This document shows positions 42,048-51,233 of a stretch of DNA of 64,000 nucleotides, piece after piece. The notes beneath the pieces are model-generated. The model worked only from the letters and a program-made list of their open reading frames with translations, ran no database searches and was not told the origin of the DNA. Within the stretch, counting starts at the first letter, position 1, and each line of letters opens with the position of its first letter. The stretch covers positions 124,001 to 188,000 of the forward strand of contig JOBE01000008.1 in assembly GCA_000717735.1 (NCBI GenBank). The letters are read 5' to 3'. This DNA is from Streptomyces griseoluteus (GTDB lineage Bacteria > Actinomycetota > Actinomycetes > Streptomycetales > Streptomycetaceae). Made by a program: the position numbers and the translations under genes.

Positions 42048-45000
42048 CTATCCGGCGTCCGGGGGTGCTCCGCCAAGCAGGATGGCTTCGAGCTCGGCCC
42101 GGCCCGGCAGGCGGGCGGGCCGGGCCACCTCACCCGTACGGACGTAGACGAAGGCGGCGGCCACGTCCTCGGGCGCGAGGCCGTGCTGCTCGGCCCAGGC
42201 GAGCCGGTAGATCGCGAGCTGGAGGGGGTCGGCGGTGCGCACCCGGCTGGTCTTCCAGTCGACGATCTCGTACACGCCGGAGTCCGGGTCCCGGTAGACG
42301 GCGTCGATGCGGCCCCGCACGACCCGGCCGCCGAGCGTGAGGTGCACGGGGACCTCGACGCGGTACGGGGTGCGGTGGGCGTACGCGGTACGGGCGAAGG
42401 CCTCCTTGAGCTCGTCGAGGTCCCGCTCGTCGAGGATCTCGGGCTCGCCCGAGAAGTCCTCGCCGCCGGGCAGCTCCTCCGGGCCGAGGAACGGCAGCGG
42501 CAGCTCCTCGAAACGGGACTCCACCCACGCGTGGAACCGGGTGCCCCGGCGGGCGGCCGGCTGCGGCGCCTTGGGCATGGGCCTGGCCAGCTCCTGGGCG
42601 AAGCCGTCGGGGTCGGCGGCGAGGCGCAGCACCTGGGAGGCGGAGAGGTAGGCGGGGAGCAGGACGTCACGGGTGGTGGCGCGGGCACGGCGGAGTTCGG
42701 TGGTGAGGGCGGTGAGGTCGCGGTCCCAGGAGGCGATGGCGCGGGCGTCCTCGGGGGTGAGGTCGGGGTACGGCTCCGAGGGCGGGGCCTCGGGCTCCCT
42801 CGGTGCGGGTACCGCGTCCGCGTGGGTGTCCTCCGGGAGGGCCTCCTCTTCCCAGAGGGGTTCCTCCTCGTCGGGCCAGAGGTCCTCCGGGTGCGGGTCC
42901 TGGGGTGCGGGCGCCGTGCTGGTGGGGTCGTGCCCCACCGTCCCGCCCTGCGGGGCGATCGCCCACAACCGGTGACGAACGAGATCCGCAGCCTCCTTGC
43001 GGCGCTTGAACGAGTCCTCGTCCAGCGGCAGGGGCCAGGCCTGGTCCCCGTCCCGGTCCGTCAGCGACGGGTTCTCCGCGTCCTTCTCCGGTTCCTCCGT
43101 CCAGGCCTCGATGTCGCCGTGGCCCGCCGCGCAGTGGTCGTACAGCGCCTGCATGAAGTCCGAGGGGCCGCGGGGCTTCTTCTGGGTCGGGCCCCACCAG
43201 TGGGCGGAGCCGAGCAGGAGGGAGCGGGGGCGGGTGAAGGTGACGTAGCCGAGGCGGAGCTCCTCGGTGTGCTGGTGGTCCCGCATCTCGTTCTTGAAGG
43301 CGGTGAGGGACTTCGCGTTCCACGTGTCGATCGTCGGCAGGGTGGCCGCGTCGCCGCGGAGGTCGTGCGGGAGCACCTGCGGCTGTGAGGTCCACGACTC
43401 GCGGGCGCGGGTGCTGGGGAACTGACCGGTGACGAGGCCGGGGACGGCGACGACGTCCCACTCCAGGCCCTTGGACTTGTGGGCGGTGAGGACCTTGACG
43501 GTGTTCTCGCCGCCCGGGAGGGCGCTGTCGAGGCCCTTCTCGAACTGGACGGCCGTGCGCAGGAAGCCGAGGAAGGCGAGCAGGCTGGCCTCGCCGTCGA
43601 GGGAGGCGAAGCCGGCGGCGATGTCGAGGAAGTGGCCGAGGGTCTCCCGGCGGCGGGCGGCGAGCGCGTGCGGGGAGGCGGAGAGTTCGACCTCCAGGCC
43701 GGTCGCCGTGAGCACCCGGTGCAGTACGTCCATGAGGGGGTCGGCGAGGGAGCCGCGCAGGGCGCGGAGTTCCGCTGCGAGGCGCGCGAAGCGGATCCGG
43801 GCGTCGGCGGAGAACGCCAGGCCGTCGTCGGCCGCGCCGCCGGAGTCGAGGAAGGTGTCGAGCGCGTCGGCGAGGGAGACGACCTCGGCCGGGTCGACGC
43901 CCTCGACGGCGGCGGCGAGCCGCTGCTCGGGGTCGGGCTCCTCGCCGCCCCGGTGGACCAGGAGCCGGGCCCGGCGCCCGAGGAGGGCGAGGTCCCGGGG
44001 GCCGATCCGCCAGCGCGGGCCGGTGAGGAGCCGGACGAGGGACGCGTTGGCCCCGGGGTCCTGGAGGACCTCGCAGACGGCGACGAGGTCGGCGATCTCG
44101 GGCAGGTGGAGGAGGCCGGAGAGGCCGACGACCTCGACAGGTACGTCGCGGGCGACGAGGGCCGCGTGGATGGCGGGGAAGTCGGTGGCGGTACGGCACA
44201 GGACGGCGATCTCGCCGGGCTCGCGGCCGGTGCGGACGAGGTGGGCGAGGGAGTCGGCGAGCCAGTCGATCTCCTCCGCGTGGGTGGGGAGGAGCGCGAT
44301 GCGGACGCTGCCGTCGTTCTCGGCGCCGGGCGCGGGGCGCAGCGCCTCCACGCCCGCGTGCATGGCGCGCAGGGGGGCGGCGAGGCCGTTGGCGAGGTCG
44401 AGGAGGCGGCCGCCGCTGCGCCGGTTCTCGGAGAGGGAGTAACGGCTCGCGGGGCTGCCGTCCGCGTGCGGGAAGTGCTCGGGGAAGTCGTCCAGGTTGG
44501 CGACGGAGGCGCCGCGCCAGCCGTAGATGGCCTGACAGGGGTCGCCGACGGCGGTCACGGCGTGGCCGGTGCCGGTGACGTCGCCGTTGCCGGAGGTGCC
44601 CTGGCCGAAGAGGCCGGAGAGCAGCAGTCGCTGGGCGACGGACGTGTCCTGGTACTCGTCGAGGAGGACGACCCGGAACTCCTCGCGGAGGATCTCGCCG
44701 ACCTCGGGCCGGGTGGTGGCCAGCTCGGCGGAGCGGGCGATCTGGTCGCCGAAGTCGAGCAGGTCGCGGGAGCGTTTGGCGGCGCGGTAGCGGACGACGA
44801 GGTCGAGGAGTTCCCGGCGGGCGGCGGCGGCCTCGGGGATCTTGCGCAGCTCGGCGTTGCTGAGCTTGGCGCCGGCGAGGCCGGTGAGCAGCTCGGAGTC
44901 GTACGCGAGGAGCCGCTCGGGCCGTACGAGGTGTTCGGCGAGCTCGGCGTCGAGGGCGAGCAGGTCGGTGATGAGGGTCGGGAAGGACCGGGTCAGGGCC

Positions 45001-45470
45001 GGGTACGGGCCGGGGGCCTCGCGCAGGACGCGGGCGGCGAGCTGGTAGCGGGTGGCGTCGGCGAGGAGCCGGGAGGTGGGTTCGAGGCCGATGCGGAGGC
45101 CGTGGTCGGTGAGGAGCTGCCCGGCGAACGCGTGGTACGTGGAGATGCGGGGCTCGCCCGGCGGGTCGTCCGGGTCGATGACGTCGGGGTCGGTGACTCC
45201 GGCGCGGACGAGGGCGGTGCGGACGCGCTCGGCGAGTTCTCCCGCGGCCTTGTTGGTGAAGGTGAGACCGAGGACCTGCTCGGGGGCCACCTGGCCCGTG
45301 CCGACCAGCCAGACCACCCGGGCGGCCATCACCGTCGTCTTGCCGGAGCCGGCTCCGGCCACGACGACCTGCGGGGCGAGCGGCGCGGTGATGCAGGCCG
45401 TCTGCTCCGGGGTGAAGGGGATGCCGAGGAGCTCCTTGAGCTGCTCGGGGTCGGTGATGCGTGCGGTCAC
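42048..45470 (-). CDS. adnB: AdnB: helicase-nuclease subunit for DNA end resection
   Basis: 1140 residues: N-terminal UvrD-type motor, C-terminal RecB-family nuclease. VAGAGSGKTTVM (Walker A), VLLDEYQDTSVAQ (II), GDPCQAIYGWRGA (III), HKSKGLEWDVVAVPGL (V-like). Nuclease site GRIDAVYRDPDSGVYEIVDW, then KTSR, complete. No iron-sulfur Cys set, which fits AdnB rather than AdnA. AdnAB resects double-strand breaks in mycobacteria. GTG chosen because TAGCCT ends seven bases before it (possible leaderless start). A low-complexity Glu/Pro region lies near residues 790-870. Separated from adnA by two exported-protein genes. Confidence 0.93.
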   Translation of the reverse strand: MTARITDPEQLKELLGIPFTPEQTACITAPLAPQVVVAGAGSGKTTVMAARVVWLVGTGQVAPEQVLGLTFTNKAAGELAERVRTALVRAGVTDPDVIDPDDPPGEPRISTYHAFAGQLLTDHGLRIGLEPTSRLLADATRYQLAARVLREAPGPYPALTRSFPTLITDLLALDAELAEHLVRPERLLAYDSELLTGLAGAKLSNAELRKIPEAAAARRELLDLVVRYRAAKRSRDLLDFGDQIARSAELATTRPEVGEILREEFRVVLLDEYQDTSVAQRLLLSGLFGQGTSGNGDVTGTGHAVTAVGDPCQAIYGWRGASVANLDDFPEHFPHADGSPASRYSLSENRRSGGRLLDLANGLAAPLRAMHAGVEALRPAPGAENDGSVRIALLPTHAEEIDWLADSLAHLVRTGREPGEIAVLCRTATDFPAIHAALVARDVPVEVVGLSGLLHLPEIADLVAVCEVLQDPGANASLVRLLTGPRWRIGPRDLALLGRRARLLVHRGGEEPDPEQRLAAAVEGVDPAEVVSLADALDTFLDSGGAADDGLAFSADARIRFARLAAELRALRGSLADPLMDVLHRVLTATGLEVELSASPHALAARRRETLGHFLDIAAGFASLDGEASLLAFLGFLRTAVQFEKGLDSALPGGENTVKVLTAHKSKGLEWDVVAVPGLVTGQFPSTRARESWTSQPQVLPHDLRGDAATLPTIDTWNAKSLTAFKNEMRDHQHTEELRLGYVTFTRPRSLLLGSAHWWGPTQKKPRGPSDFMQALYDHCAAGHGDIEAWTEEPEKDAENPSLTDRDGDQAWPLPLDEDSFKRRKEAADLVRHRLWAIAPQGGTVGHDPTSTAPAPQDPHPEDLWPDEEEPLWEEEALPEDTHADAVPAPREPEAPPSEPYPDLTPEDARAIASWDRDLTALTTELRRARATTRDVLLPAYLSASQVLRLAADPDGFAQELARPMPKAPQPAARRGTRFHAWVESRFEELPLPFLGPEELPGGEDFSGEPEILDERDLDELKEAFARTAYAHRTPYRVEVPVHLTLGGRVVRGRIDAVYRDPDSGVYEIVDWKTSRVRTADPLQLAIYRLAWAEQHGLAPEDVAAAFVYVRTGEVARPARLPGRAELEAILLGGAPPDAG

Positions 45471-45516
45471 CTCAAAGAGGCTAACGCGGACCACCGACAG
45501 TCCGGTCCGCGCACGG

Positions 45517-45621
45517 CGCGCGACGGCTCTCCGGCGGCGCGCGACGGCTCTCCGGCGGCGCGCGACGGCTCTCCGGCGGCGCGCGACGGCTCTCCGGCGG
45601 CTGGTGGCGGCTCTCCGGCGG
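45517..45621. repeat. 21-bp tandem repeat between adnB and an exported-protein gene
   Basis: Four identical copies of a 21-bp unit containing CGCGACGGCTCTCCGGCGG and a fifth diverged copy. It lies 47 bases upstream of adnB. The period is a multiple of three and reads as AAGEPSR repeats in a short minus-strand frame (TTG start), but I see no convincing gene. Confidence 0.93.
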
Positions 45622-45667
45622 CTTGGGCACGCCGTTCAAGCCGCCGCAAGCTCCGCGGTGATTCGCC

Positions 45668-46534
45668 TCACGCGGGCGTGCCCCTCTGCAGCTTGGAGAG
45701 GTCGACCGTCTCGTCGGCGGGCGGGACGACCACGTCGACGGGCTTGTCGTAGTCCGAGAGCGTCATCGAGCCGGGTTCGTCGCCGCCCGTCTTGACCATC
45801 TTCAGGATGTACGGCTTGCCCTCCTGGGCGACGGACACGGTGGTGGTCTCACCGCCGGCCTTCTTCTTCACCAGGGTCGCGACGGGGGTGCCGTCGACCT
45901 CGGCGTCGGGGCCCCTGGTCAGTCCTTCGCGCTCCGCCTTGTCCTCGTCCTTGTCCTTGTCCTTGTCGAGGTCGGCGAGGAGTTCCTTCAGGTCGCAGAT
46001 GCCGCCGAGGTCGCCGCTGCCGGGCTGCCCCGGAGCGATCTTCAGCCAGCGACCCTTGACCAGCTCGATCGTGGTGTCGATCTGCGCCTCGGACATGCCC
46101 TGGGAGGTCATGGAGGTGCGCCAGAAGGCCTCGTCGCCCTTCATGTAGGTGATCTCGTCGAGGCGGCGGAGTTCCGCGGTGCCGCCCTTGATCTTCATGA
46201 GGCCTGTGCACTCGGAGCGGTCGTTGACGGCGAAGTCGATGTCGAGCGGCTGGCCGTCCGTGACGATCCGGCCCGCCATGCGGAGCGAGGTCGCCGAGCG
46301 GGTCGCGGTGACGGCCTTGTCGCCGATCTCGTCGGGAGTGAGGTCGGCGAAGGGATCCGGGGACGGGGCCGAGGCGGGCGCGGCCACGGCCAGCACCGCG
46401 GCCGGCGCGGCCTGAGCGGCGCCGGCCGGAGGGCCCGCGGTCGCCGCCCAGGCCGCCGTCGGCGCGGGACCGGCGACGACGGCCGCGCAGACGACGGCGG
46501 TGGCAAGGAGTTTTCGGTCGGGACGGGGCGCCAT
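45668..46534 (-). CDS. Secreted protein, LppX/LprG-like, paralogue 1
   Basis: 288 residues with a Sec signal peptide (LLATAVVCAAVVAGPAPTAA, cleavage near AWA-A) but no lipobox Cys. Mature part: DPFADLTPDEIGDKAVTATR, TYMKGDEAFWRTSM, GRWLKIAPGQ, then ICDLKELLADLDKDKDKDED with a run of Lys/Asp repeats. The fold family binds hydrophobic ligands at the cell surface. GAGGAGG lies six bases before the ATG. It is 40% or so alike to the next gene, an obvious duplication. Interrupts the adnA-adnB pair. Confidence 0.85.
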   Translation of the reverse strand: MAPRPDRKLLATAVVCAAVVAGPAPTAAWAATAGPPAGAAQAAPAAVLAVAAPASAPSPDPFADLTPDEIGDKAVTATRSATSLRMAGRIVTDGQPLDIDFAVNDRSECTGLMKIKGGTAELRRLDEITYMKGDEAFWRTSMTSQGMSEAQIDTTIELVKGRWLKIAPGQPGSGDLGGICDLKELLADLDKDKDKDEDKAEREGLTRGPDAEVDGTPVATLVKKKAGGETTTVSVAQEGKPYILKMVKTGGDEPGSMTLSDYDKPVDVVVPPADETVDLSKLQRGTPA

Positions 46535-46631
46535 GTGAGCCTCCTCGCGGATTCCCCGAGGGCTCTCACCAGGGTCGCCCCACGCGCGCGTGGCCGCTAC
46601 TCCTGCCGTGGGAAGGGCGTGGTGAAGGGCG

Positions 46632-47396
46632 TCAGGAGGCGCCCTTCATCAGCTCCTCCATGTCGACGATCTGGTCGGCCGACGGGGCCTTGGCGGTGAC
46701 CGGCTTGTCGAAGTCGCTCAGGGTGATCGTGCCGGGCTCCTCGCCGCCGGTCTCCACGACGCGCAGGACGTACGGCTTGGCCGCGTCCTTGGCGACGTAG
46801 AAGGTGGTGGTCTCGCCCTTCTCGCCCTTCTTCGTCAGGGTGGCGGCGGGCTTGCCGTCGACATCGGCGTCGGCGCCGCGGGTCATGCCCTTGCGCGGCG
46901 TCTCCTCGTCCATGTCCTTGACGATGGTCTTGAGGTCGCAGAAGGCGGAGGGGTCGTCCGAGCCGGCGTCGGCGGGCATCTTGAGCCAGCGGCCCTTGAG
47001 CATCTCGGCCATGGCGCCGGACTCGTCCGCCGAGGCGCCGTCCTCGCCGCCGCTGGAGCGCCAGAAGGCGTCGTCGCCCTTCATGTAGCTGGCGCCGCCG
47101 GTGCCGACGAGCTCGGCCTTGCCGCCCTTGGGGGCCTGCATCGTGCCCTTGCAGTTGCCCTTGTCGTCGACGGAGAAGTCGACGGTCAGCTCTTCACCGT
47201 CGGTCTTGCTGGTGCCGCTCATACGGAGCGCGGTGGCCGACTTCGTCGTCTCGACGGCCTTGTCCGCGATGGCGTCCGCGGTGAGGCCCGTGAAGGGGTC
47301 GGCGGGCTTGTCGTCGCCCTTGGAACAGCCCGTGACACCGGCGACCACGGCCACGCAGACCGTCGCCACTGCCCAGAGATTCCTGTTGGCCCTCAT
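46632..47396 (-). CDS. Lipoprotein, LppX/LprG-like, paralogue 2
   Basis: 254 residues. Lipobox VTGC after a hydrophobic signal (LWAVATVCVAVVAGVTGC), so it is lipid-anchored outside the membrane. Shares DPFTGLTADAIADKAVETTK, SYMKGDDAFWRSSGG, GRWLKMPA and the CDLK segment with the neighbouring secreted paralogue. GGAG lies eight bases before the ATG. The function is inferred as surface lipid or ligand binding; no direct link to AdnAB is known. Confidence 0.88.
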   Translation of the reverse strand: MRANRNLWAVATVCVAVVAGVTGCSKGDDKPADPFTGLTADAIADKAVETTKSATALRMSGTSKTDGEELTVDFSVDDKGNCKGTMQAPKGGKAELVGTGGASYMKGDDAFWRSSGGEDGASADESGAMAEMLKGRWLKMPADAGSDDPSAFCDLKTIVKDMDEETPRKGMTRGADADVDGKPAATLTKKGEKGETTTFYVAKDAAKPYVLRVVETGGEEPGTITLSDFDKPVTAKAPSADQIVDMEELMKGAS

Positions 47397-47556
47397 GCGC
47401 GTACTCCTCAGCGTCTTTCACGGCTTGTCTTCACGACGCCCTTATGAGGGCGACGCGGAGAGAGTGACCGCGCAGGGCGTGCAAAGGATGTACGAACAGG
47501 AACGTGACGCTCCCCACAAGGCGAAGGACGAGGGCGGCCCAGGGCGGCCGAAGAGG

Positions 47557-50500
47557 TCAGTCGACGACCTGGCGGCCCTCCGGCTGGGCGCTGCACGAGG
47601 CCCGGAAGGCGCAGTTCGCGCAGTGCTGGCCGGTGGTCGGGGAGAAGCGCTCGTCGAGGACCCGGCCGGCCGCGGTGGCGAGCAGGTCGCCGACCCACTC
47701 CCCCGCGAGCGGCTCCTGCGCCTGGACCTTCGGGAGGGCGTCGCCGCCCTCCTTCTGGGGTGCGGGCTGCCGCAGCTGTACGAGTTCTGCGCCGCCCGGC
47801 TCGGGCCGGCGGCCGTCGAAGACCTCGTCGAGGGCGCCCTCCCGTACCGCGAGCTGGTAGACGGCGAGCTGCGGGTGGTGGGCGACCTCGTCGCGGGTGG
47901 GGGCCGACTTGCCGGTCTTGAAGTCGACGACGTAGGCGCGGCCCTGCTCGTCCGTCTCGACGCGGTCCATCGAGCCACGGATGCGGACCTCGTACTCGCC
48001 CGCCTCCAGGGTCACGTCGAAGCCGTGCTCGGAGGCGGCGGGGGTGCGGCCGCCCCGGTCCATGACGTGCCAGCTCAGGAAGCGTTCCAGTGCCACGCGT
48101 GCGTGCTGCTTCTCCTGCGCCGACTTCCAGGGCGCGTCGAAGGCGAGGGCGTCCCAGACGGAGTCCAGGCGGGCCATGAGGACGTCCAGGTCAGCGGGGG
48201 TACGGCCGGAGGCGACCTCGTCGGCGAGGACGTGGACGACGTTGCCGAAGCCCTGGGCGGCGGTCGCGGGGGCGGCGGCCTTGACCTCGCGGCCCAGGAA
48301 CCACTGGAGGGAGCAGGTGGTGACCAGGTTCTCCAGGGCGCTCGGCGACAGGGCGACGGGCAGGTCGCGGTCGCGCAGCGGCACCGTGCTGTGCGTCGGC
48401 TCGAACAGGCCCCACCAGCGGTCCGGGTGCGCGGCGGGGACCAGCGGCTGGCCGTCCTCGTCGGTGAGCGCGGCGAGCTCGGCGAGGCGCTGGGCGGCCG
48501 CGTCCCTGAGCGCGGGCGAGGCGGCCGGGTCGACGGTGGTGGCGCGCAGTTCGGCGACCATGGCGGAGACGGCGAGCGGGCGGCGGGGGCGGCCGGGGAC
48601 GTCCTTCGGTTCGGCGCCGAGTTCGGTGAGGAACCGGGAGGGCTGGTCGCCGTCCTCGGCGGCGGCCTTCACCGCGGTGACGACGAGCCGGTCGCGGGCG
48701 CGGGTGGCGGCCACGTAGAAGAGCCGGCGTTCCTCGGCGAGGAGGGCGCCGGGGGTGAGGGGCTCGGCGAGGCCGTCGCGGCCGATCCGGTCGGCTTCGA
48801 GGAGGGAGCCGCGGCGGCGCAGGTCGGGCCAGAGGCCCTCCTGGACGCCCGCGACGACGACGAGGCTCCATTCGAGGCCCTTGGAGCGGTGGGCGGTCAT
48901 CAGGCGGACGGCGTCGGGGCGGGTGTGGCGGCGGGTGAGGGTGTCGGCGGCGATGTCCTGGGCGTCGAGCTCTTCGAGGAAGTTGAGGACGCCGCGGCCG
49001 CCGACGCGTTCCTCGGCGCGGGCCGCGGTCTCGAAGAGGGCGCAGACGGCGTCGAGGTCGCGGTCGGCGTTGCGGCCGGCGGGACCGCCGCGCAGGGCGG
49101 CGCGCTCCAGGCGGCCGGGCCAGGGGGTGCCGTTCCAGAGGACCCAGAGGGCCTCCTCGGCGGTGCCGCCCGCCGCGAGGAGTGCCCGGGTCTCCCGGAG
49201 GAGGTCGCCGAGCCGCTTCGCGCCGCGGGTGTACGCGGGGTCGTGCGCGACGAGGCGCGTCGGCTCTGCGAGGGCGCGGGCGAGGAGGACGTCGGAGGGG
49301 GGCGGGACCTTGTTGCCGGCGGCGCGCTCCTCGTCCCTGAGGGCGCGGCCCAGGCGGCGGAGGTCGGCCGGGTCCACGCCGGCGAGGGGCGAGGCGAGCA
49401 GTTCGAGCGCGGTCTCTACGGGGAGCCAGGCGGCGTCGGGCTCGGGCTCGGTGAGTGCGGGGTCCGAAGGGGGCGTCGACGGTGCGGCGCCGTGGGTGGT
49501 TGTGCCCACCCTCCCCCAGGCTCTCGACTTCGCTCGAGCGGGGGGCACCCCCGTCGCCCCGGCGGAACGCATGCCCACGACCAGGTCCGAATCAGGCGCG
49601 GGCTCGCCCACGACGTGGTCCGCCCCCGCCACCGCCCGCAGGGCGAGGAGCAGGGGTGCCACCGCCGGTTCGTGGCGGAGCGGGGTGTCCGACGCGTCGG
49701 TCTCCACCGGGACGCCCGCCGAGGTGAGGGCGCGGCGGAGGGACGGGAGGGAGGCGGCGGCGCGGGTGAGGACGGCCATGTCCTGCCAGGGGACGCCGTC
49801 CTCCAGGTGGGCGCGGCGCAGCAGGTCGGCGATGTTCTCGGCCTCCGCGGAGGCCGTCGGGTAGGTGTACGCCTCCGCCCCGCCCCCGTCCCGCGCCGCC
49901 GTGAGGTCGCGGTGGGCGCGGACCTTGTCGGCGGGGAGCCGGGGCATCGGCATCCGCTGGGCGAGCAGCCGGGTCGCCCCGAGCAGGCCGGCTCCGGAGC
50001 GGCGCGCGGTGCGCAGGACGCGTACGGCGGCGCCGCCGAAGGAGGAGGGGAAGTCGAGGATGCCGTTCACGTCGGCGCCGCGGAAGGCGTAGATGGACTG
50101 GTCGGGGTCGCCGAAGGCGACCACCGTGCGGCGTCCGCCGCCCGCGAGCGCGTGGAGGAGCCGGACCTGCGCGGGGTCGGTGTCCTGGTACTCGTCGACG
50201 TAGACCGCGTCGTACGCGGGCAGGCTGATGTCCTCGGCGAGCAGGACGGCCCGGTGGACGAGTTCGGTGTAGTCGAGGACGCCCTGGAGGTCGAGGACGT
50301 CGAGGTACTCGGCGAGGAAGCCGGCCGCGGCCTTCCAGTCGGGGCGGCCGACGCGGTCGGCGAACCGGGCGAGCGCGTCGGGTCCGAGGCCGAGCTCCCG
50401 GGAGCGCGCGAGGACGGCCCGTACCTCGTCGGCGAAGCCGCGGGTGGTGAGGCAGGCGCGCAGTTCGTCGGGCCAGCGGATGCTCCCGAGGCCGGTCTTC

Positions 50501-51000
50501 TCCAGGTCGACGTGGCCGGCGAGCAGCTCGCGTACGGCGAGGTCCTGCTCGGGTCCCGAGAGGAGCCGCAGGGGTTCGGCGAAGAGTTCGGCGTCCTGGT
50601 GGGCGCGGATCAGGGCGTAGCAGTACGAGTGGAAGGTGGTGGCCTGGGGCGGGCGGCGGCCGCCGAGCCGGGCGGCCATGCGGTCGCGGAGTTCGACGGC
50701 GGCCTTGCGGCTGAAGGTGAGGACGAGGAGGCGTTCGGGGTCGGCGCCGTTCTCCATGCGGGCGGCGACGGACTCGACCAGGGTCGTGGTCTTGCCGGTG
50801 CCGGGTCCGGCGAGGACGAGAAGCGGTCCGCCGGTGTGGTCAACCACTTCCCGTTGGGCTGCGTCCAGGTGAGGGGGATCCATCGGGGCCGGCGTGGTAC
50901 GCACCAGTCGGTACGCGCCCGGGGTCCGCTGCCGTCCCGGACCGGGGTACGGCTGTCCCTGGTGCGGCGGCGTACGCCGGGTGGTGGAGGAGGTACTCAC
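47557..51000 (-). CDS. adnA: AdnA: helicase-nuclease subunit with iron-sulfur cluster
   Basis: 1147 residues. Motor: LAGPGTGKTTTLVE, YVDEYQDTDPAQ, GDPDQSIYAFRGA, HRSKGLEWSLVVVAG. Nuclease: RIRGSMDRVETDEQGRAYVV, DFKTGK. Four Cys (TTCSLQW and the terminal CANCAFRASC) match the AddB/AdnA-type 4Fe-4S cluster that staples the nuclease. Partner of AdnB in double-strand-break resection. An in-frame insert (TGVPPARAKSRAWGRVG) near residue 490 comes from a dispersed palindromic DNA element. GTG start; a long Pro/Arg-rich N-terminus of about 35 residues precedes the motor. Confidence 0.93.
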   Translation of the reverse strand: MSTSSTTRRTPPHQGQPYPGPGRQRTPGAYRLVRTTPAPMDPPHLDAAQREVVDHTGGPLLVLAGPGTGKTTTLVESVAARMENGADPERLLVLTFSRKAAVELRDRMAARLGGRRPPQATTFHSYCYALIRAHQDAELFAEPLRLLSGPEQDLAVRELLAGHVDLEKTGLGSIRWPDELRACLTTRGFADEVRAVLARSRELGLGPDALARFADRVGRPDWKAAAGFLAEYLDVLDLQGVLDYTELVHRAVLLAEDISLPAYDAVYVDEYQDTDPAQVRLLHALAGGGRRTVVAFGDPDQSIYAFRGADVNGILDFPSSFGGAAVRVLRTARRSGAGLLGATRLLAQRMPMPRLPADKVRAHRDLTAARDGGGAEAYTYPTASAEAENIADLLRRAHLEDGVPWQDMAVLTRAAASLPSLRRALTSAGVPVETDASDTPLRHEPAVAPLLLALRAVAGADHVVGEPAPDSDLVVGMRSAGATGVPPARAKSRAWGRVGTTTHGAAPSTPPSDPALTEPEPDAAWLPVETALELLASPLAGVDPADLRRLGRALRDEERAAGNKVPPPSDVLLARALAEPTRLVAHDPAYTRGAKRLGDLLRETRALLAAGGTAEEALWVLWNGTPWPGRLERAALRGGPAGRNADRDLDAVCALFETAARAEERVGGRGVLNFLEELDAQDIAADTLTRRHTRPDAVRLMTAHRSKGLEWSLVVVAGVQEGLWPDLRRRGSLLEADRIGRDGLAEPLTPGALLAEERRLFYVAATRARDRLVVTAVKAAAEDGDQPSRFLTELGAEPKDVPGRPRRPLAVSAMVAELRATTVDPAASPALRDAAAQRLAELAALTDEDGQPLVPAAHPDRWWGLFEPTHSTVPLRDRDLPVALSPSALENLVTTCSLQWFLGREVKAAAPATAAQGFGNVVHVLADEVASGRTPADLDVLMARLDSVWDALAFDAPWKSAQEKQHARVALERFLSWHVMDRGGRTPAASEHGFDVTLEAGEYEVRIRGSMDRVETDEQGRAYVVDFKTGKSAPTRDEVAHHPQLAVYQLAVREGALDEVFDGRRPEPGGAELVQLRQPAPQKEGGDALPKVQAQEPLAGEWVGDLLATAAGRVLDERFSPTTGQHCANCAFRASCSAQPEGRQVVD
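49503..49560. mobile_element. Dispersed palindromic element inserted in frame in adnA
   Basis: CCCACCCTCCCCC (49505-49517), CTCGA-N6-TCGAG hairpin and GGGGG-GCA-CCCCC: nested inverted repeats. The 13-mer also occurs beside moaE. I recognise this as a recurrent Streptomyces intergenic palindrome type; here it lies inside a coding sequence without breaking the frame. Confidence 0.65.
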
Positions 51001-51233
51001 GTGGGTCGCCGGTCCTGGTGGGAGTGGTGGTGCGGGTGAGGCGGCCGTCCGCCGCGGCCGGCCGCCGAGCGCGCCGGCCCGCCGTCGCGGAGGACGCGAA
51101 CGTCGACGTTACGCGAAACGGCCCGTCGCCGAGCCGTACTCCGGGCCCCGTTCCACCCTCCGGGCGGAGCCGTACGCGCCCCGGGCGGAGCCGTATCCGC
51201 CGTGTCCGGCCGGTCCCACCCCGGCCGGCTCCC

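Noticed and set aside
45467..45649. Short gene with AAGEPSR heptad repeats
   Set aside because: The coding is only the tandem DNA repeat, with a TTG start and overlap of adnB; more likely non-coding.
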